Source of the DNA: Moraxella osloensis
GTDB taxonomy: Bacteria > Pseudomonadota > Gammaproteobacteria > Pseudomonadales > Moraxellaceae
Direction: 5' to 3'
DNA length: 64,000 nt
Assembly: GCF_009867135.1 (NCBI RefSeq)
Contig: NZ_CP047226.1
Coordinates: forward strand, 496,001-560,000
The first letter of the stretch is position 1, and each line of letters begins with the position of its first letter. Below, one piece after another: positions 62,534 through 64,000 of this stretch. A program made the translations under genes and the position numbers. The notes beneath the pieces were generated by a model, which was given only the letters and a program-made list of their open reading frames with translations, did not search any database and was not told where the DNA came from.

Positions 62534-64000
62534 TTAGTGATTTAACCCAACCAGTAACCAAGTGATGAGCAACAGCGCTGCTAATATGCCACTGACCAGT
62601 TGCCAAAATAGCACAGGATGTTTATCAATCAGCGGCTGCTTGGCTTTATCATCAGCATGGCTTTTGGGGTCAAGGTCGGTGAGAAAATCGCCAATGCTCT
62701 GATAGCGGCGGTTGCTATCTGCTTGCAATGCACGAATCAGCACGTCATTGACCCAAAACGGTAAATCCGCGCGTAATTGTCGCACGTTTTTGAACGCCAG
62801 TTTTTGGGTAGTTTGCGCAGTCATCGCAGTGTTCAAGGTATCGACATCAAACGGCTGTAGCCCTGTCAGCATCTCATAAGTCACCACACCCAGCGAGAAA
62901 ATATCGGAATACACCCCTTTTGGTGCATCGCTAAAATATTCGGGGGCAATATAGTGCAAATCACCCACAGGCGGTGTATGTGCAGTTCTTAAGAGCAACG
63001 AGCCAACCGAACCAAAGTCAATGAGCTTGATATGACCCGATGGCAGCAGCATGATATTTTCGGGCTTGATATCTTGATGGAGCAGATAATTCCGGTGCAT
63101 GACTCGCAGCGCCATACCGATTTGATTGACAATAGCAAAGGTTTGGGCAACCGATAACGGCGGCTGGGTGTCGATAAATTCACGCAAGCTCATGCCTTGC
63201 AAAAATTCGGTGACATGGTACAGATATTGGCTATTTATTGGCTTGGGGTAAAATTTTAGTAAGCTTGGGTGATTGAGGCTTAACCCCATTTTTTCTTCTT
63301 TTAAAAACAGCCGTAAAAATCCGCTATCGTCTTCATAATAGGCAGATGGCACTTTGATAATACGCTGATTATCGCCTGTGTCGGCGGTGTTATCGGTTGC
63401 CAAATACACGCTACTGCGTGGCGTGTTTTGCACCACTTTGTCAATGGTAAAATGATCAAGCTTGTCGCCGACAGTCAGCACAGGCGGAATGCGTAAACGG
63501 GTAACGGCATGACGACTGTCTGTATGTTCGGCAAGGTCAGCTTTGTCAAAATCTGCATTCGCCAAAATTCTCGCAACTTTTGGCAAGACGGCTATCATCA
63601 CGCAACTGACATTATCATTACTGCCATTTTCCAATGCCACTTGGCACAAGGTTTCTGGCAAATTTTCTAAGTCTAAGGTGGTGGAGTTATCCAGCGCCAA
63701 CAATTTGCCCAATGCCGATTGGGTGAGTAACAACAATTCATCATCACCGATAAATTCATACACGCCATCGGTCATTATCAAAAACACATCTTCGGGCAAC
63801 ACATCAATTTGGGCGAGTTGTAATTCTACATGGGCATCTGCGCCAAGTGCAGCGGCTAAGGCTCCTTTGTCTCGCCCTCGTTTGTGTCTGTGGTCTTGGG
63901 TGAGTACGCGCAGTTTGTTGTGTCGTAGCCGATAGATACGGCTATCACCTGTGTGGAATAACACTGCCGAGTGCTCGGATAATAAAGGCTCGGTAAACAG
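62534..64000 (-). CDS. PP2C phosphatase-serine/threonine kinase fusion, nitrate-cluster type (N-terminus cut by right window edge)
   Basis: The frame is open to the right edge; 488 residues are visible, and GTG 63964 is internal. The visible N-terminal part is the second half of a PP2C domain: HTGDSRIYRLR, VFLIMTDGVYEFIGDDE (metal Asp) and GSNDNVSCVMI. A kinase domain follows with a degenerate glycine loop (VVQNTPRSSVYLA), the catalytic loop LLHQDIKPENIM (His-Gln-Asp in place of His-Arg-Asp) and the DFG motif LIDFGSVG. A single C-terminal membrane helix ends the protein. It lies 187 bp upstream of nirB; the same gene type adjoins nirB in Pseudomonas aeruginosa (PA1782, from memory). It probably tunes nitrate/nitrite uptake or assimilation. 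Confidence 0.88.
   Translation of the reverse strand: MFTEPLLSEHSAVLFHTGDSRIYRLRHNKLRVLTQDHRHKRGRDKGALAAALGADAHVELQLAQIDVLPEDVFLIMTDGVYEFIGDDELLLLTQSALGKLLALDNSTTLDLENLPETLCQVALENGSNDNVSCVMIAVLPKVARILANADFDKADLAEHTDSRHAVTRLRIPPVLTVGDKLDHFTIDKVVQNTPRSSVYLATDNTADTGDNQRIIKVPSAYYEDDSGFLRLFLKEEKMGLSLNHPSLLKFYPKPINSQYLYHVTEFLQGMSLREFIDTQPPLSVAQTFAIVNQIGMALRVMHRNYLLHQDIKPENIMLLPSGHIKLIDFGSVGSLLLRTAHTPPVGDLHYIAPEYFSDAPKGVYSDIFSLGVVTYEMLTGLQPFDVDTLNTAMTAQTTQKLAFKNVRQLRADLPFWVNDVLIRALQADSNRRYQSIGDFLTDLDPKSHADDKAKQPLIDKHPVLFWQLVSGILAALLLITWLLVGLNH

Overview
The window is a contiguous piece of a gammaproteobacterial chromosome, most likely from a member of the Moraxellaceae (Moraxella/Faucicola/Psychrobacter type). 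This is inferred from gene content and order: the long-form isocitrate lyase, the gspN-gspC-gspD type II secretion cluster, the trxB-aat-bpt operon, a nirB/nirD/kinase-phosphatase/cobA nitrate-assimilation cluster, and an A+T-leaning but not extreme composition. No 16S gene is present, so the genus is not proven. Almost everything is core chromosomal housekeeping. The accessory material is two IS200/IS605-family insertions, one interrupted phage-defence-type gene (AIPR), and a gene-free stretch behind a tRNA-Asp gene.

Layout. 1-3.6 kb: end of a glutathione S-transferase gene, panE, a DUF2059 exported protein coupled to bioD, then the rpmB-rpmG ribosomal protein operon behind a long structured leader. 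3.7-12.6 kb: membrane-anchored C13 peptidase, nhaA, a small lipoprotein, a LysR regulator divergent from aceA, a TGFGD potassium channel and a chalcone-isomerase-like protein. 12.7-19.3 kb: uvrA, then an AIPR gene split by an IS200/IS605 element carrying tnpA and tnpB. 19.4-29.6 kb: a tail-anchored zinc-ribbon protein, a YajR-type MFS transporter, ssb, tas, and gspN-gspC-gspD followed by an FHA-domain membrane protein. 29.7-33 kb: tRNA Thr-Tyr-Gly-Thr and tuf, the same order as the tufB locus of E. coli, then a tnpA-less tnpB element inserted just before rimI. 33-49.7 kb: N-degron transferases with trxB, ftsK, D-amino-acid catabolism (ridA, dadA, lrp), nadE, zapA and a zapB-like gene, ygfB, argE, pepP and a low-molecular-weight phosphatase. 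50-54.2 kb: an NSS transporter with its MetS small subunit, an HTH-AlaA aminotransferase fusion with a large palindrome in its promoter, and glutathione peroxidase. 54.3-64 kb: tRNA-Val and tRNA-Asp, the gene-poor stretch, a BCCT transporter, moaB-mobA, cobA, nirD, nirB and a PP2C-kinase fusion that runs off the right edge.

How the parts work together. The 57-64 kb block is one functional unit: siroheme synthesis (cobA), assimilatory nitrite reductase (nirBD), molybdenum cofactor enzymes (moaB, mobA) and a kinase/phosphatase that sits beside nirB in Pseudomonas-type nitrate clusters. The nitrate reductase and nitrate transporter are not in the window. Lrp, DadA and RidA form a divergent D-alanine module. 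The two IS elements share the same ends and related TnpB proteins, and only the first has a transposase, so it could move both.

The most interesting signals are: the AIPR gene, whose reading frame is restored exactly when the element is removed; TnpB proteins lacking the usual RuvC-II glutamate; a three-way-junction-like leader before rpmB; a multi-hairpin leader before moaB; a perfect 13-bp-arm palindrome overlapping the promoter of the HTH-AlaA fusion; and a phased GTGACC array behind tRNA-Asp.
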